Source: CAJBLF01 sp041675025
GTDB taxonomy: Bacteria > Patescibacteriota > Gracilibacteria > Absconditabacterales > Absconditicoccaceae
Direction of reading: 5' to 3'
NCBI GenBank assembly: GCA_041675025.1
Contig: JBAYUS010000004.1
Span: 1 to 64,000, forward strand
DNA length: 64,000 nt
The notes beneath the pieces were generated by a model. That model saw only the letters and a list, made by a program, of their open reading frames with translations, did not search any database and had not been told where the DNA came from. The position numbers and the translations under genes are program-made. Below, piece after piece: positions 19,149-30,285 of this stretch (within the stretch, counting starts at the first letter, position 1; each line of letters starts with the position of its first letter).

Positions 19149-19252
19149 AACTAATTAAGAATTAAAAATTAAGAATGAATAATGTTGGTATTTTTTTGAT
19201 ATAATATATTATTCCGACATTATTCATTTTTCATTATTCATTTTTCATTATT
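19149..19252. repeat. AT-rich inverted repeat, family T-related (no core)
   Basis: AATGAATAATGTTGG (left) and CCGACATTATTCATT (right) are near-perfect inverted copies around an A/T centre, followed by further TTCATTATTCATTTTTCATT words. The ACTATCG core of the other copies is missing. Confidence 0.55.
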
Positions 19253-21472
19253 TTAAGATATCTTTTTCTTCACTACTTTTAGAGAATCATCATATTTTTT
19301 CAAGCTATTCAATAAGAACGCTATTTTTCCTGGATTAGAAAATTCAGTTTCAAAAGCTACCAAACTCATATTATCTTGGATATTTTTCATAGTCACCTGA
19401 AGTACTGGTATATTAAGTTCTGTGAATATTTTCATCATCCCAATAAGATTTCATGGTTTATTAGGAGATTTAACTTCAATCCAAATTTTATATAAATTAT
19501 CTGACTCTCACAACCAATGCGCTTCAAGAAATTTATCAAACAATATTGTCTTAATACCTCAACAATTTATGCTATGTATTTTAATACCATCTCTTCATGT
19601 TTTAGCGATAATTTTTTCTCCTGATTGAGGTTTACACTCAGGACAAAAATAATAATTTATAAGAGGATCGCCATCTACGACTACCGATAAAGCATTTTTA
19701 GATACCTGCAAATCTTTTTCTATAAACCTTGGATCAATATGAGTTTGTTTTTTCTGAATAGCAAATTCTTTAGGATATACTGATTTAATCAATTGTGAAA
19801 AATTTGATTTTTTATCTAAAATCTCAATCAATTTTTTTTCTATTTCATCCTTGGAATATTTTTTACTGATTTGATCACCAGAAGAAGAAAACAATGGTAA
19901 TTCGAATATTTTAAGATGTTTATTGAGGTCTTGAAGTGCTTGAATAATAAGTTGTTCTCTTTGTTCTCCTTTGAGAAATTTTGTAAGATTATTTTTTGCT
20001 CCAGAGGTATGAAGAAATTCTAATCGATGTTTATTGGCAGAATATTTATTTTTAAAGGTATTGATTTTGATTACATCTCAAGTTTGTGGAGAATAACTAA
20101 TAGGTTTTATTTCTCAATTGACGATAGCATTTTTAAAACGTAGTCAGATAGTACTATGTACAGCAAAAGCAAAGTCCAAAACAGTACTTCCAAGAGGCAA
20201 TTCAAGAACATCTCCTTGTGGTGTGTATAGGAAAATACGTTTTTCAAAAATTTCTATACTGAGCTCTTTTTTAAATTGTTCTTTATCATCAAGTAAAGTA
20301 TAATTATTTACAATATCTTGTAATTTTTTTATCCATTCTCATTGTTGTTGAGAAACCTTTACGGGAGCATTATGTTCTGTATACGCAAAATGTGCAGCTA
20401 CTCAAAATTCAGCTACATCATCCATATCATTGGTTCTAATCTGTATTTCTATAGGAAAACGAAACATTCAAAGTACAGTTGTATGAATACTTTGATATCC
20501 ATTAAATTTAGGAACAGCAACATAATCTTTAATTTTTTTGATTAGCGGTGTATAATGTTTGTGAATAATTCAAAGCACCATATAACAATCACTTACAGTT
20601 TTGGTAATAACCCTATAAGCAAGTAAATCCATAACAGCATTAATATCTTGTGCCTTATATCTATGTTCAAGTTTTTCAAAGATTCTATAAGGACTCTTTA
20701 TCCTTCCTTTAACTTCAAAATTTTCTATTCCTTCTTGTTGAAGAATATTTGTCAGCATTTGAATTCCTCTTTCTCTATATCTTTCTCATTCACCAAAATA
20801 TTTCTTGAGATAGGTAAATATATTATTAAATGCATATTCTTCTAATACCTTAAACGAACCATTTTCTAAATACAATTGATAATGATAAAGTCCAAGTCTT
20901 TTGGCAATAGGAACATAAATTTTCATTGTTTCTTGAGCAATTTTAGCTCTCTTAGAAGGATTCGGATGATAATATAAAGTTTGGATATTGTGAATACGAT
21001 CTGCAAGTTTGACAAAAATTACTCTTAAATCACGAGCCATCGCAAGAAAGGTTTTCTTGATTGTTTCTAGATGTCTATCTTCTCATCTATATTTAATCTT
21101 GGAGACTTTAACCATTCATTCACACAAACTAGCAACCTCAGTACCAAATTCTTTCTCTATATCTTTTTCAGAGACATCACAATCTTCTATGACATCATGA
21201 AGCAGACAAGTTTGGATGGTTTCCAAATCCGGTCTAATATCCATAAGAAAAACAGTCGCTCTAAGTGGATGAATAACATATGCTTCTCAAGAAAGTCTCA
21301 CTTGTCCTGCATGTTTTTCTGCTGCATAAAGGTATGCCTTTTGAATAAAAGGAATCTGTTTTGCTGGTAAATATTTTTTAGCTTTTTCGAGAATTTTATC
21401 CACAATAATTTGGGGATCTTGATCAACAAATGGTTTATAATCAAAGAATTTTTCTAATGCTTTTACATCCAT
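19253..21472 (-). CDS. Bifunctional (p)ppGpp synthetase/hydrolase, RelA/SpoT family
   Basis: 739 residues. It makes and degrades the stringent-response alarmone (p)ppGpp. Order: HD hydrolase domain (about 40-190; VIHPLRATVFL, LLHDVIED), synthetase domain (about 230-370; RIKSPYRIFEK, LLAYRVI, KDYVAVPKFNGYQSIHT), TGS domain (about 400-460; IFLYTPQGDVLELP), a zinc-finger-like helical part (YYFCPECKP, HSINCGG) and a C-terminal ACT domain (about 655-739). Both HDxxED and the synthetase motif are intact, so both activities are expected. TGA glycines include VLGIIHKHY and TGRDGIKIH. ATG 21472 is used; an upstream TTG is possible. Confidence 0.92.
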
Positions 21473-21615
21473 ATTACTAAAATACAATGTTAAATGCTAA
21501 GTGTTAAATGCTAAGTAAATAAATTGTATCATTATAGACTATCGTAATCCACGATAGTTTATCATATAATAAATCCTAAATTTAGAACTTAGCACTTAAA
21601 ACTTAAAACTATTTT
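21473..21615. repeat. AT-rich palindromic element, family T, copy 2
   Basis: The core ACTATCGTAATCCACGATAGT (21538-21558) is flanked by TTAAATGCTAAGTGTTAAATG on the left and AACTTAGCACTTAAAACTT on the right, which are inverted relative to each other. The arms differ in sequence from the other copies while the core is kept. Confidence 0.65.
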
Positions 21616-22332
21616 TTATTTCCCTTTGAAGTTCGTTATCACTCAACAAATTTTCACCTCTCAAGTACTATCACCTATATATGCTACCTTACTACAAAAA
21701 CGAAATTCTTTTGCTCTACTCGTTCAACAATCGGGACCAACTGATCATGTACAAACAATCAAATCTCATCATACAGTAGCAACGTCTTTAAGATATAATC
21801 AGAGTCATTCTATTTGTCTAAAATATTTTCCCTCACTCATGGTAGGTAATTGTCCCATACACGAATCCCAATATCCACTTTGCTGACATAGGGAAAATCA
21901 TGAATTACTTTCCAAACCATTACTAAGATTGATTCAGGTCAACAGCGGACCAGTTAAAGCAAAGTATTCTTGTCATCATGTCATTAGACGTTGAAGCACG
22001 TAAGTCCCAGAAGTAAATCGAATATCATCAATACATCTTTCAGATCATTGATCATCTACCAAAGGATTAATTTTTAGCCAGCATCCATCCTTTACTCCAG
22101 CTCGTCTCGTTCGATTAGTATCTCTTATCTGATAGATCGCTTCCATTCACTCTCTTGCAAGATTTAATGCGACTACTTTCTGTCTCGTTTTTTGGACATA
22201 CTTCATTCCATTGGTAAGTACGACAACTACAGACAATAATCCAACAGAAATAACTATCACAACAACAAGTATTTCTCGTATAGTAAACCCTTGCCTACCT
22301 CTGGTAGGTCGTCTTTTAGTTGAAAACTTCAT
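21616..22332 (-). CDS. Type IV prepilin-like protein
   Basis: 238 residues. The class III signal is clear: basic leader KRRPTRGRQG, cleavage after Gly, then FTIREILVVVIVISVGLL with Glu at +5. The helix continues into ALNLAREGMEAIYQIRDTNR, typical of pseudopilin alpha-helices. The globular part has four Cys and many TGA glycines (about 15). The product should be inserted in the membrane, cleaved by a prepilin peptidase and assembled into a type IV pilus or secretion pseudopilus; the other pilus genes are not in the window. The start is ATG 22332; a TTG just upstream is possible. Confidence 0.85.
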
Positions 22333-22433
22333 CAAATTGGATACATATATAAAGTTACGAACTATAATGTATATATAACAAGAACTTTTTCAACAAATAA
22401 TAAGACAATATTTTACATTTTTCTCGCTATTCT

Positions 22434-23015
22434 ATGACCGAAAATCTTATCACATATGCAATCGTGATTCTCGTTGGAATATTAGCAGTTTTTGCATTCA
22501 CGATTGGGATAGAAAAAATGATCAAAGTAATTTTGGGAAATTATATTTTGAGTAGTATTTGTCTTGCAGCTTCACAATCTATCAATCTCGCAGTGGAAGC
22601 AATGAAAAAGACTCCAGAGTTCACCTTTATGGGATTCTGATATGACAAAGTAGCAAATTTTTTAAATAATGGAAGTATGACAATTATTTTGATCCTCTAT
22701 ATAATTTTACTTGTAGTTATTTTTAGAACATCCAAAATAAAAATAAGTCTTCCTGATGATGAAGCATTGAAAAAAATGTTGCAAATAATCTTTGTACCAC
22801 TCACCGTAATCAGTATGGTGCTTACACTTCAAATAGCAATCTTAGGAATGGACGGAATCAATATATCAGCAATATCAGGTGTAGCAAATGCTGTAAAAAA
22901 CAATGTGTATATGTTTCAATTTGTAAGTTTAACTCCTGTACGAATATTACTCCATGGAATAGTAACGATATTAATTACTTCAGAATTTAAAGTACGCGTA
23001 CAGACAGACCTATAA
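22434..23015 (+). CDS. Polytopic membrane protein
   Basis: 193 residues with four hydrophobic segments: about 6-24 (ITYAIVILVGILAVFAFTI), 31-47, 82-97 (MTIILILYIILLVVIF) and 118-137. A final segment lies near 165-183. One TGA is read as Gly (MGFGYDK). It is divergent from the prepilin gene, with about 100 bp between the two starts. No family is recognised; a role next to pilus assembly is only suggested by position. Confidence 0.6.
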
Positions 23016-23125
23016 AAACTAATGAACAATTAACAATTAATAATGTATGATTTGTTTTTTTATCAACTACGGTAAATTTACAATAGTCTACAAAGACAGA
23101 TTCTTTCATCATTCATCTTTCATCA
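23016..23125. repeat. AT-rich palindromic element, family T, copy 3
   Basis: Core ACTACGGTAAATTTACAATAGT lies at 23066-23087; left arm AACAATTAACAATTAATAATG and right arm TTCATCATTCATCTTTCATC. It ends directly at the start codon of the following gene remnant. Confidence 0.6.
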
Positions 23126-23239
23126 ATGAAAATAGTTCAGTTAAATGATTTTCTTCAACACAAAGATTTTTATATCGACGAAGCAAATGCTGATAAAGTT
23201 TTCGTGTATCCAATAGACACCATCTATAGAATAGAATAA
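23126..23239 (+). pseudogene. Remnant of a Sua5/YrdC-type gene
   Basis: 37 codons from ATG 23126 to TAA 23239 contain KVFVYPIDTIYRIE, which resembles the N-terminal signature of threonylcarbamoyl-AMP synthases (VYPTDTIYGIG). The usual TIYGIG has become TIYRIE and the frame then stops twice (23237 and again near 23291). The fragment lies directly upstream of the YigZ gene. It is probably a decayed gene start, but a short chance similarity cannot be excluded. Confidence 0.4.
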
Positions 23240-23292
23240 TGAAAACCACCAGTATTAATTGATTTAGTTTCAGATAAAATAATACATAGATA

Positions 23293-23931
23293 ATGGAAAA
23301 ACTTCTGTATAAAACAGTTAGCGAACATCATGAATTTACAATTCCTAAAATTAAATGATCAATATTTATAGGAAATATTTTTCATATAGAAAATAAAGAT
23401 GAGGTAGAAAAATATATTAATGAAATAGAAAAAAAATATGCTGATGCAAGTCATAGCTGTTATGCATACAAATATGAAATACAAATGAATTATGATATAT
23501 TCAATACCGCAGTATATACGTGTAAATATAATAAAGTTAATGATGCAGGAGAACCAGTAAGCACAGCTGGAAAACCAATCATGAATATGATAGAAAAACA
23601 TAATCTTCACAATGTCCTCGTAGTCGTTACAAGGTATTTTGGTGGAACTTTACTTGGCGTTGGGGGTTTGATTCAAGCCTACGGAGAAGCAGCAAAAAAA
23701 GTTATTGAGCACGCCAAAATCATTGAGACAGAGATTATGAAAACAGTAAAATTCAACTATGCATTTGATCTCGTACCCGTTGTAAGAAATGTCGTTAATA
23801 AGTTTACAGCAAAAATAATAGAGGAAAAATGCGACACAGATATTGCATGTGAAATCAGTATAAATGGTTGATATCTAGAAACATTCAAAAAAGAAATATT
23901 TGAAAATTCTAAGGGTCAGATTAAAATCTAA
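23293..23931 (+). CDS. yigZ: YigZ/IMPACT family protein
   Basis: 212 residues. The family signature is intact: SHSCYAYKY (about 56-64), DAGEPVSTAGKPI and VVVTRYFGGTLLGVGGLIQAYGEAA (about 115-139). The C-terminal ferredoxin-like domain (KFNYAFDLVPVVRNVVNKF) is present. TGA glycines fall in IKGSIFIG and INGGYLE. The family (UPF0029) is conserved but its molecular function is not settled; eukaryotic IMPACT acts on translation control through GCN1. The ATG at 23293 overlaps the end of the pseudogene region upstream. Confidence 0.88.
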
Positions 23932-23939
23932 TATATGAA

Positions 23940-24632
23940 CTATTGTTCTAATAAGGAAATTCTAGTAATAAGTCTAAATCTATAAATATTATCATTTACT
24001 TTTTCTACCATAGGTAAAAAAACTTGTCAGATTTTATTGTATGTTTTTTTTATTTTTTTTGCTACATCAATAAATCACAATCCTGCTCATTTTTGTCTTT
24101 TCTCTTCTTTACTTAAAGCATATTTATCTTGTTTATCTTCCATAAGCAAGACCTTTTGGTGTTCAGATTTAAGATTTTCATATCATAAATTTCAAATTAT
24201 TTTTATGTGATCAGTAAAGCTTTGTATATTACCTTCATCCCCAATAAAAGATTTATTTAAAATAACATTATTTACTTTTAAATAATTTTCTGTCTCTATA
24301 AAAAGCTCATTAGATCATATTCTTAAAGACATTTGAGATATAGGAGATTGTAATGAAGCAGATTTATCAATTTTTTGTAATCAATGTTTCGTAATATTTT
24401 GTCAAAATTCTATCATGATATATTTTACAAGTTTTTCAAGTTTTTTATCATGTAAATAAAATTGTTTATCTGGTAATGAAGCAATTAAATCATCAGTAAT
24501 ATTTTCTTCATGAAAAAGTTCCTTAGCATGAGAAAACTCATCTAAAAGTTGATTAGCTGTTGTTGATCATAAAGAAGCAAGAGGCAAATGTTTCTCGTCT
24601 TCAGAAATATTTTTTTTATTTAAATCATCCAT
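23940..24632 (-). CDS. SiaB-like (DUF6272) histidine-kinase-fold protein
   Basis: 230 residues, ATG 24632 to TAG 23940, with eight in-frame TGA codons; it does not exist in the standard code. IEFGQNITKHG (about 84-94) resembles the N-box of GHKL ATPases and KGAGLGFIDVAKK (about 178-190) resembles the Gly-rich box of the SiaB family, both with TGA glycines. SiaB-type proteins are Ser/Thr kinases that act on anti-sigma antagonists in partner-switching systems. It is convergent with the YigZ gene, leaving 8 bp. The assignment is by motif and moderate. Confidence 0.55.
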
Positions 24633-24780
24633 AGAAAATATGAAAGATATAAAGTAATATAAGTATATTCAAGAGTAGAAAAAAAGCAAATATTTTGTAT
24701 TTTCGACTGATAAATTTTTTATTGCAAAAAAATAATTGAATCATATATACAATAGTACTTTATATTTTTATATATAAATA

Positions 24781-26034
24781 ATGTATAAAATTCAAAATGT
24801 TCATGGACGTGAAGTATTAGATAGTAGAGGTAATCCCACAGTAGAAGTAGAAATAACGTTAGATAACGGAGTCATAGGAAGATCAATCGTTCCATCTGGA
24901 GCATCAACTGGTGTGCACGAAGCACTTGAACTCAGAGATAATGATCCAAAAAGATATGGTGGGAAAGGTACACTTACTGCTGTAGCAAATGTAAATACAA
25001 CTATCAAAAATACAATAATTGGAAAAGAATTTACTGATTATAGATCACTTGATGAGCTACTTATAAAGCTCGATGGAACGCCAAGCAAATCTAAACTCGG
25101 AGCAAATGCAATTCTTGGTACATCTATGGCTTTCGTAGTAGCTTGTGCAAAAACTGAAGGAAAATGGATCTATGAATATATTGGTAATAACGAGTGAATC
25201 ACCTTACCTATTCCTATGATGAATATTATAAACGGTGGATCACATGCTGACAATAACGTAGATATTCAAGAATTTATGATTGTACCCGTTGGTGCACAAA
25301 ATATTCATGAAGCAGTAAGAATGGGTGCTGAAATTTTCCATGCTTTGAAAAAGATTTTGAATAATAAAGGATATAATACAGGAGTCGGAGACGAAGGTGG
25401 ATATGCACCAAATCTCTGAAGTAACGAAGAAGCTTTTCAGGTTATTATGGAAGCAGTAAAAAATGCAGGACATGAAGGAAAAATAAAATTGGCTATTGAT
25501 GCTGCAGCTTCAGAATTTTATAAAGACGGTAAATATGTCTTATGAGCAGAAAATAAAACATTCTCTGCATCTGAACTTACTGATATGTATACAAGTCGAG
25601 TAGAAAAATATCCTATCATCTCTATCGAAGATAGTCATGCAGAAGACGATTTTGAATGACGAAAAAATATGCAAAGTACATTAGGAGATAAGATTATGAT
25701 AATTGGAGACGATTTGTTTGTGACAAATATAGAGAGATTACAAATAGGTATCGATCAATCATTAGCAAATGCAATTCTTATAAAATTAAATCAAATCTGA
25801 TCCGTTTCAGAGACAATTGATTGTATACATATGGCTCAAGAACATGGTATGAATGCTATCGTATCACATAGATCAGGAGAAACAGAAGATACATTTATTG
25901 CTGACTTAGTGGTAGCGATGAACACATGATTTATCAAAACAGGTTCATTGAGTAGAACAGATAGAGTAGCAAAATATAATCAACTCATGAGAATTGAAGA
26001 AAATCTATGAACAAATTCTAAATATGGAAAATAA
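24781..26034 (+). CDS. eno: Enolase
   Basis: 417 residues. Enolase converts 2-phosphoglycerate to phosphoenolpyruvate in glycolysis. Motifs in order: SGASTGVHEALELRD, NGGSHADNNVDIQEFM, SIEDSHAEDDF with the Mg ligand Asp, GDDLFVTN, IKLNQIGSVSET, VSHRSGETEDT, and TGSLSRTDRVAKYNQL. Glycines encoded by TGA include KLNQIG (25798-25800) and MNTGFIKTG. The length is normal. It is preceded by an A/T-rich leader with no Shine-Dalgarno sequence. A TTGAAT / TTTATA pair with 17 bp spacing lies 40-70 bp upstream and may be its promoter. Confidence 0.95.
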
Positions 26035-26114
26035 TGATCTGTTTCTGCATTTTGCTTGATAATTATAACATAATTATTATTATCAATTAATTTTTATTTT
26101 TATAATGTTTTTTA

Positions 26115-27335
26115 ATGAAAAAATTTTTATTACTATCCTTGAGCGTGTCTCTTTTGGGATTTGGAATTTTATTTGCATATAGCCAAGAACTTATAGGGGC
26201 TTATAACTATGCTTATAGTAATAGTATAACTACTATGTCTACAATCGATAATGCTGATATGTATGGTTCTCTAACAAGAGTAGCTATGGCTAAAATGATG
26301 GCTAACTACGCTATTGAAGTTTTGGGGAAAACTCCTAACACATCAATTGATTGTAATTTTCCAGATATATCAATCGCATTGGATTCTCAATATGACAACG
26401 GTGTAACAAACGCTTGTCAATTAGGTTTGATGGGTGTTGGTATCGACTCTTTCAATCCAAATGGTATCGTAACTAGAGCACAATTTGGAACAGTTCTTTC
26501 TAGAGCTCTTTATGATGATGTGTACAATGTGGATACTAATCCATATTATGCAGAACACTTAGCTGCTCTTAATCAAGCTGGTATCATGACTATGATTTCT
26601 AACCCAGATCAATTGGAAATTAGAGGATATGTTATGCTTATGATGCAAAGAGCTGATGAATTAATCAACACGGGAGATGTTACAGCACCTACTGCTACTG
26701 TAGTTTATTCTACTACATGAAGCACTACAGGAAACGTAATCGCTACATTGACTGGACGAAGTGAAACTATTACGTGAGTAAACGCGTATAGCCATACATT
26801 CACAGGAAATGGAAGTTTTGTATTTACCTTCAGCGATCTTGCTGGTAATGCAGGAAATAGAACAGCAACAGTTAATAATATTACGGGAAATATTGTTACG
26901 GGAGACAGTATACATCCTACTGCTACAGTATCATATTCTACAACATGAGCAACAAGTGGTGATGTTATTGTTACGCTCACTGGACGAAGTGAAACTATTA
27001 CGTGAGTAAATGCTTACACTCATACCTTTACAGGAAACGGAAGTTTCATATTTACATTCAGTGATCTTGCTGGAAACACAGGTAGCGCAACAGCAACAGT
27101 TAGTAATATAGACAAAACAGCTCCTACAGCTGGTACAACTCTAAGCCCAGATCAATGAACATATATATCAGGAGACATACTTGCAACATTGACTGGACGA
27201 AGTGAAACACTTACAGGAGTAAATGCTTACAATTATACATTTACAGGAAACGGAAGTTTCATATTTACATTTAGCGATCTAGTTGGTAATACAGGTAGTA
27301 GAACGGTTACAGTAAGTTACTGGACAGGAAACTAA
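26115..27335 (+). CDS. S-layer-like surface protein with SLH domain and three Ig-like repeats
   Basis: 406 residues. A signal peptide (1-22) is followed by SLH-type repeats (about 48-190; SLTRVAMAKMMANYAIEVLG, FNPNGIVTRAQFGTVLSRAL, YYAEHLAALNQAGIM). Three tandem repeats of about 70 residues follow, each with TLTGRSET, GVNAY, FTGNGSF and FTFSDL. In repeats 1 and 2 the Gly before VNAY is TGA (26775-26777, 27003-27005); in repeat 3 it is GGA (27216-27218). The first 200 codons use no TGA and favour GGT, which suggests high expression. A perfect terminator follows 20 bp after the stop. It may form part of a surface layer. Confidence 0.8.
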
Positions 27336-27354
27336 TAGCTAATATATAGTATAT

Positions 27355-27384
27355 AAAAAGTTCGTCAACTGACGAACTTTTTTT
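27355..27384 (+). terminator. Rho-independent terminator
   Basis: AAGTTCGTCA and TGACGAACTT form a 10-bp stem with a 2-nt loop flanked by A and T runs. It closes the S-layer-like gene. Confidence 0.85.
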
Positions 27385-27462
27385 AATTGCTAAAAATTGA
27401 CAAAAAACAACTTTAGGGATATACTTAGAAAGATATTATTTATCATAATAAATACTAAGTAT

Positions 27463-28539
27463 ATGGATCTCAAAAAAGAACCAGATAATATCAACAAAAA
27501 AGAACCACAAGCAGACGTATTATCTAAACAAATTCAAGAAAATCTGAAAAGCATCATGGAAGATGATGACATGTTTTTACATTTGTGAGAACATATATTT
27601 AAACAAACAAAAAATAAAATAGAACACAACGATATGGAGTATATATGAGAATGAAAAGAATGAGTAGTATATAAGATAGAAATAGAATTGGCTAACAAAC
27701 AAAAAAAAATATTTTTGGCAGTAAAAAAACGTTTTGATAATCAACTCACAGAAGAAATAAAATTACAAAAAGAATTTTGCAAAGTAGCAAAAAAAAACAA
27801 CAGATGAGTAGAAGTACCAGAGACGCTATGAGAAGTCAAAGCAAACAATGGTAATTATTTTTTGATGGAATATATAGATGGAAAAACACTATTTAACTTA
27901 AAAGTAGAAAAAATAGCAGAATCTTTTTATGATAAATTTGAAGAAAAATATCCTGATTTTTTTGCGAAAATACAAGGAATAAATAAAAATATAGATGAAG
28001 CAAATATAAATAAAGCTAGTACTTTTGATTTCAAAAACGATAAAGAAGCAAGAGAGACAATGTTTAAAATTGTTAATTTTTTAAACGAAAATAATGAATT
28101 AATGATCCAAAAATATACAGGAGTAAAAGGTATAGCTTTATTAAATACAGAGACGTACAATAAAACAATAGAAAAAATATATTACGATCAAACATTATAT
28201 TGACCAATATTTAATGAAAAAGATTGACGAGTAGTACAACAAAAAATAAAAGAATTTCTCGGAGACTGTCATAAGGAATGATTATTTCATAGAGATATAT
28301 GAGGCAATCCAAGTAATATTATGTTTATGCAAAAAAAGAATGGTATAGTACCAGTAATCATAGATTTTTGACAATCAAAAAAAAGTAAGCAAGAAAGAAC
28401 AGATAAAGATTATGAAAGATGAGAATGACCATATGGCGATGAAAGTGAAACATACATACCGGATACAGATATCTGTGAAACCATAAAATGACTTACTAAA
28501 CGTCCTCCAAGAAGAGGACCAGGAGAATTATATTATTAA
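27463..28539 (+). CDS. Eukaryotic-like protein kinase
   Basis: 358 residues. All main kinase motifs are present: G-loop IGEGKEGVVYK (61-71), Lys in LAVKK (about 87), LMEYIDGKTL hinge, catalytic loop LFHRDIGGNPSN (about 274-285) and metal-binding IIDFGQSKK (about 300-308). All three G-loop glycines (TGA at 27646, 27652, 27661) and the DFG glycine (28369) are TGA. Loop HRDIGGNPSN has Gly-Gly where many kinases have Lys-Pro, so it may belong to an atypical group such as RIO or aminoglycoside-type kinases. The first 50 residues are disordered and acidic. Target unknown. ATG 27463 follows the terminator; an upstream ATG at 27397 is unlikely. Confidence 0.8.
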
Positions 28540-28551
28540 TTAATAAAAAAA

Positions 28552-28585
28552 AACGTTCTCTGAAAACAGAGAACGTTACATTTTT
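28552..28585. terminator. Bidirectional terminator
   Basis: AACGTTCTCTG (28552-28562) and CAGAGAACGTT (28567-28577) with an AAAA loop, between convergent genes, flanked by A-run and T-run. It overlaps the stop codon of the minus-strand gene. Confidence 0.85.
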
Positions 28586-28791
28586 TTTACATATTCGGCC
28601 AAAGCATTAGAAAATGTTTGAGAATCTTTAAGCATAAACAGAGCTGAGCGAGGAATATTAAATTCCTTAGATAAAGCAGAACTAATGTATCTCAAGTCAT
28701 CTTGGTATTTTTGTTTTTGTTCCTCAGAAAGACTTTGGCCCAACCTTTGCCATAAAACTTGACGCAATTCTAACATTGACATACTTTTCAT
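28576..28791 (-). CDS. Small charged protein of unknown function
   Basis: 71 residues, ATG 28791 to TAA 28576. It is Gln/Leu/Lys-rich and predicted helical (LRQVLWQRLGQSLSEEQKQKY, then ISSALSKEF and ALAEYVKKM). It has no signal peptide, no membrane segment and no in-frame TGA. Convergent with the kinase gene; divergent from the YgjP-like gene. No family is recognised. Confidence 0.5.
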   Translation of the reverse strand: MKSMSMLELRQVLWQRLGQSLSEEQKQKYQDDLRYISSALSKEFNIPRSALFMLKDSQTFSNALAEYVKKM

Positions 28792-28895
28792 GTGTTGGTG
28801 AGAAAAATGTATACATATTTTACATCAAAAGTCAACCTATTATTATATATATAATTTTATTGCCTTCAAGTAAGCAAACAATATACTTTCCCATT

Positions 28896-29465
28896 ATGGA
28901 AATAATATATAAATATATCAGACACGGATACGCAAGAATAGATAAGGACGGAAAGCTCCAGATCACTATTCCTCTTTCCAAAAAATGAACAAAATTTGAA
29001 ACTATAATGATCGCTAAATGAGAAAAATTATTACAACGCTACAAGAAAAGGACTCATATCGATCCCATCCAAAAAGATAGCATATTGCTTTTTGGTGAAC
29101 AAGTTTCCAAAACACAACTAATGAAAGAACATACAGGAACGATAAAAAACATTACCAAAGAGATTTTGAAGGAGTATGCTACGCCAATTTTTGATATTTA
29201 TAGCAAAAAATTGGGTATACCATACAAAAGTATTATCTTTAGAAAAACGATATCTAAACGAGGAAGTTGTACTCATGACCAGAAATTTTCTTTGAATCTG
29301 GATCTGATCCATCTACCGACAAAATATATCAAATATGTCATCATCCATGAAGCATGTCATCTTAAAGTAAAAAATCATAGCAAAAAATTTCGAACACTTG
29401 TGGAAAGCTTTTGTCCAAACTACAAAGAAACAAAAAAAGAGTTGAGAAAATTCATCATTAAATAA
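28896..29465 (+). CDS. YgjP-like metallopeptidase (M48-related, DUF45)
   Basis: 189 residues. The zinc site HEACH (about 153-157, within YVIIHEACHLKVKNH) and the upstream SKRGSCTHDQKFSLNLDLI block are typical of this family. The N-terminal beta-rich part (YIRHGYARIDKDGKLQITIP) matches YgjP N-termini. TGA glycines occur in KKGTKF and AKGEKL. The biological substrate of YgjP is uncertain. It starts a long plus-strand series that runs to ychF. Confidence 0.85.
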
Positions 29466-29640
29466 AAAAAACAATTTGTCTCCCGGCGCCTGTCCCGCAA
29501 AGCGGGATAAAAGGGAGAGGTATCCTTTAGGATGAGGGATTTCGTGTCGTACGACTTAAATCCTCCCCCACTTCGTGGTTCTCCTCCTTTTCGAAAGGAG
29601 GACAAAATAAATTGTTTTTTTTAACTAAATACATAAGCTA
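29466..29640. repeat. Intergenic GC-richer palindrome cluster
   Basis: Several nested hairpins: GTCCCGCAAAGCGGGA, CCTTTAGGATGAGGG and CCTCCTTTTCGAAAGGAGG, flanked by CAATTTGTCTCC on the left and GGACAAAATAAATTG on the right. It is locally much richer in GC than its surroundings and resembles the P family found inside genes. No gene seen. Confidence 0.5.
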
Positions 29641-29669
29641 ATATAGTAATTTTAATTGTTCGTGTATAT

Positions 29670-30278
29670 ATGGGATCAAAATTTGAATTTCAAGATCATT
29701 ATTTCAAAAAGGCAAAGAAGGAGTGATATAAAGCAAGAAGTGCATTTAAATTAGAAGAAATTCAAAACAAATTTCATCTTTTTGGTAAAGACACAAAAAC
29801 GATTATGGATATCGGATGTGCTCCAGGAAGTTGGATTCAATATGCAGTCAATTTCATGAATAAGAATCATATAAAAAATTATAAAATTTTGGGAGTTGAT
29901 ATTCAAGATATGGATCTTAATCTTCCAGGTGTAAAAACTTATAAAGCAGATATACAAGATGTAGAACATATCAAAGAAATATTAGCAGAAAATGGTATAG
30001 AAAAAGTAGATTTAATTCAATCTGATATGGCACCAAATACAATCGGAGTCAAAGATGTTGATGCGATAAGATTATTTGAATTGTTGGAATACGTGAAACC
30101 GATCTTGAAAAATCTTTTGAAACCAGAATGAAAATTTGTTATCAAAGTATTTATGGGTCCAGGATTTGAAGAATTTGTAAAAGAAATGAAAGATATATTT
30201 GGTGGAAAGCACATTAAAACACTCAAACCAGACGCATGTAGAAAAGAAAGCAAAGAAATTTATGTCATTAAATTTTAA
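29670..30278 (+). CDS. rlmE: 23S rRNA 2'-O-methyltransferase RlmE/FtsJ
   Basis: 202 residues. It methylates U2552 of 23S rRNA at 2'-O. The SAM-binding motif is MDIGCAPGSWIQYAV (about 48-62). The K-D-K-E tetrad is visible: Lys in GYKARSAFKL (about 30), Asp in QSDMAPN (about 119), Lys in FVIKVFMG (about 158) and Glu in SKEIYVIK (about 196). TGA glycines are in KKEGYKARS, the conserved position before the first catalytic Lys, and in KPEGKFVIK. The CDF gene follows after 7 bp, so both are probably co-transcribed. Confidence 0.92.
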
Positions 30279-30285
30279 TAGAAAT

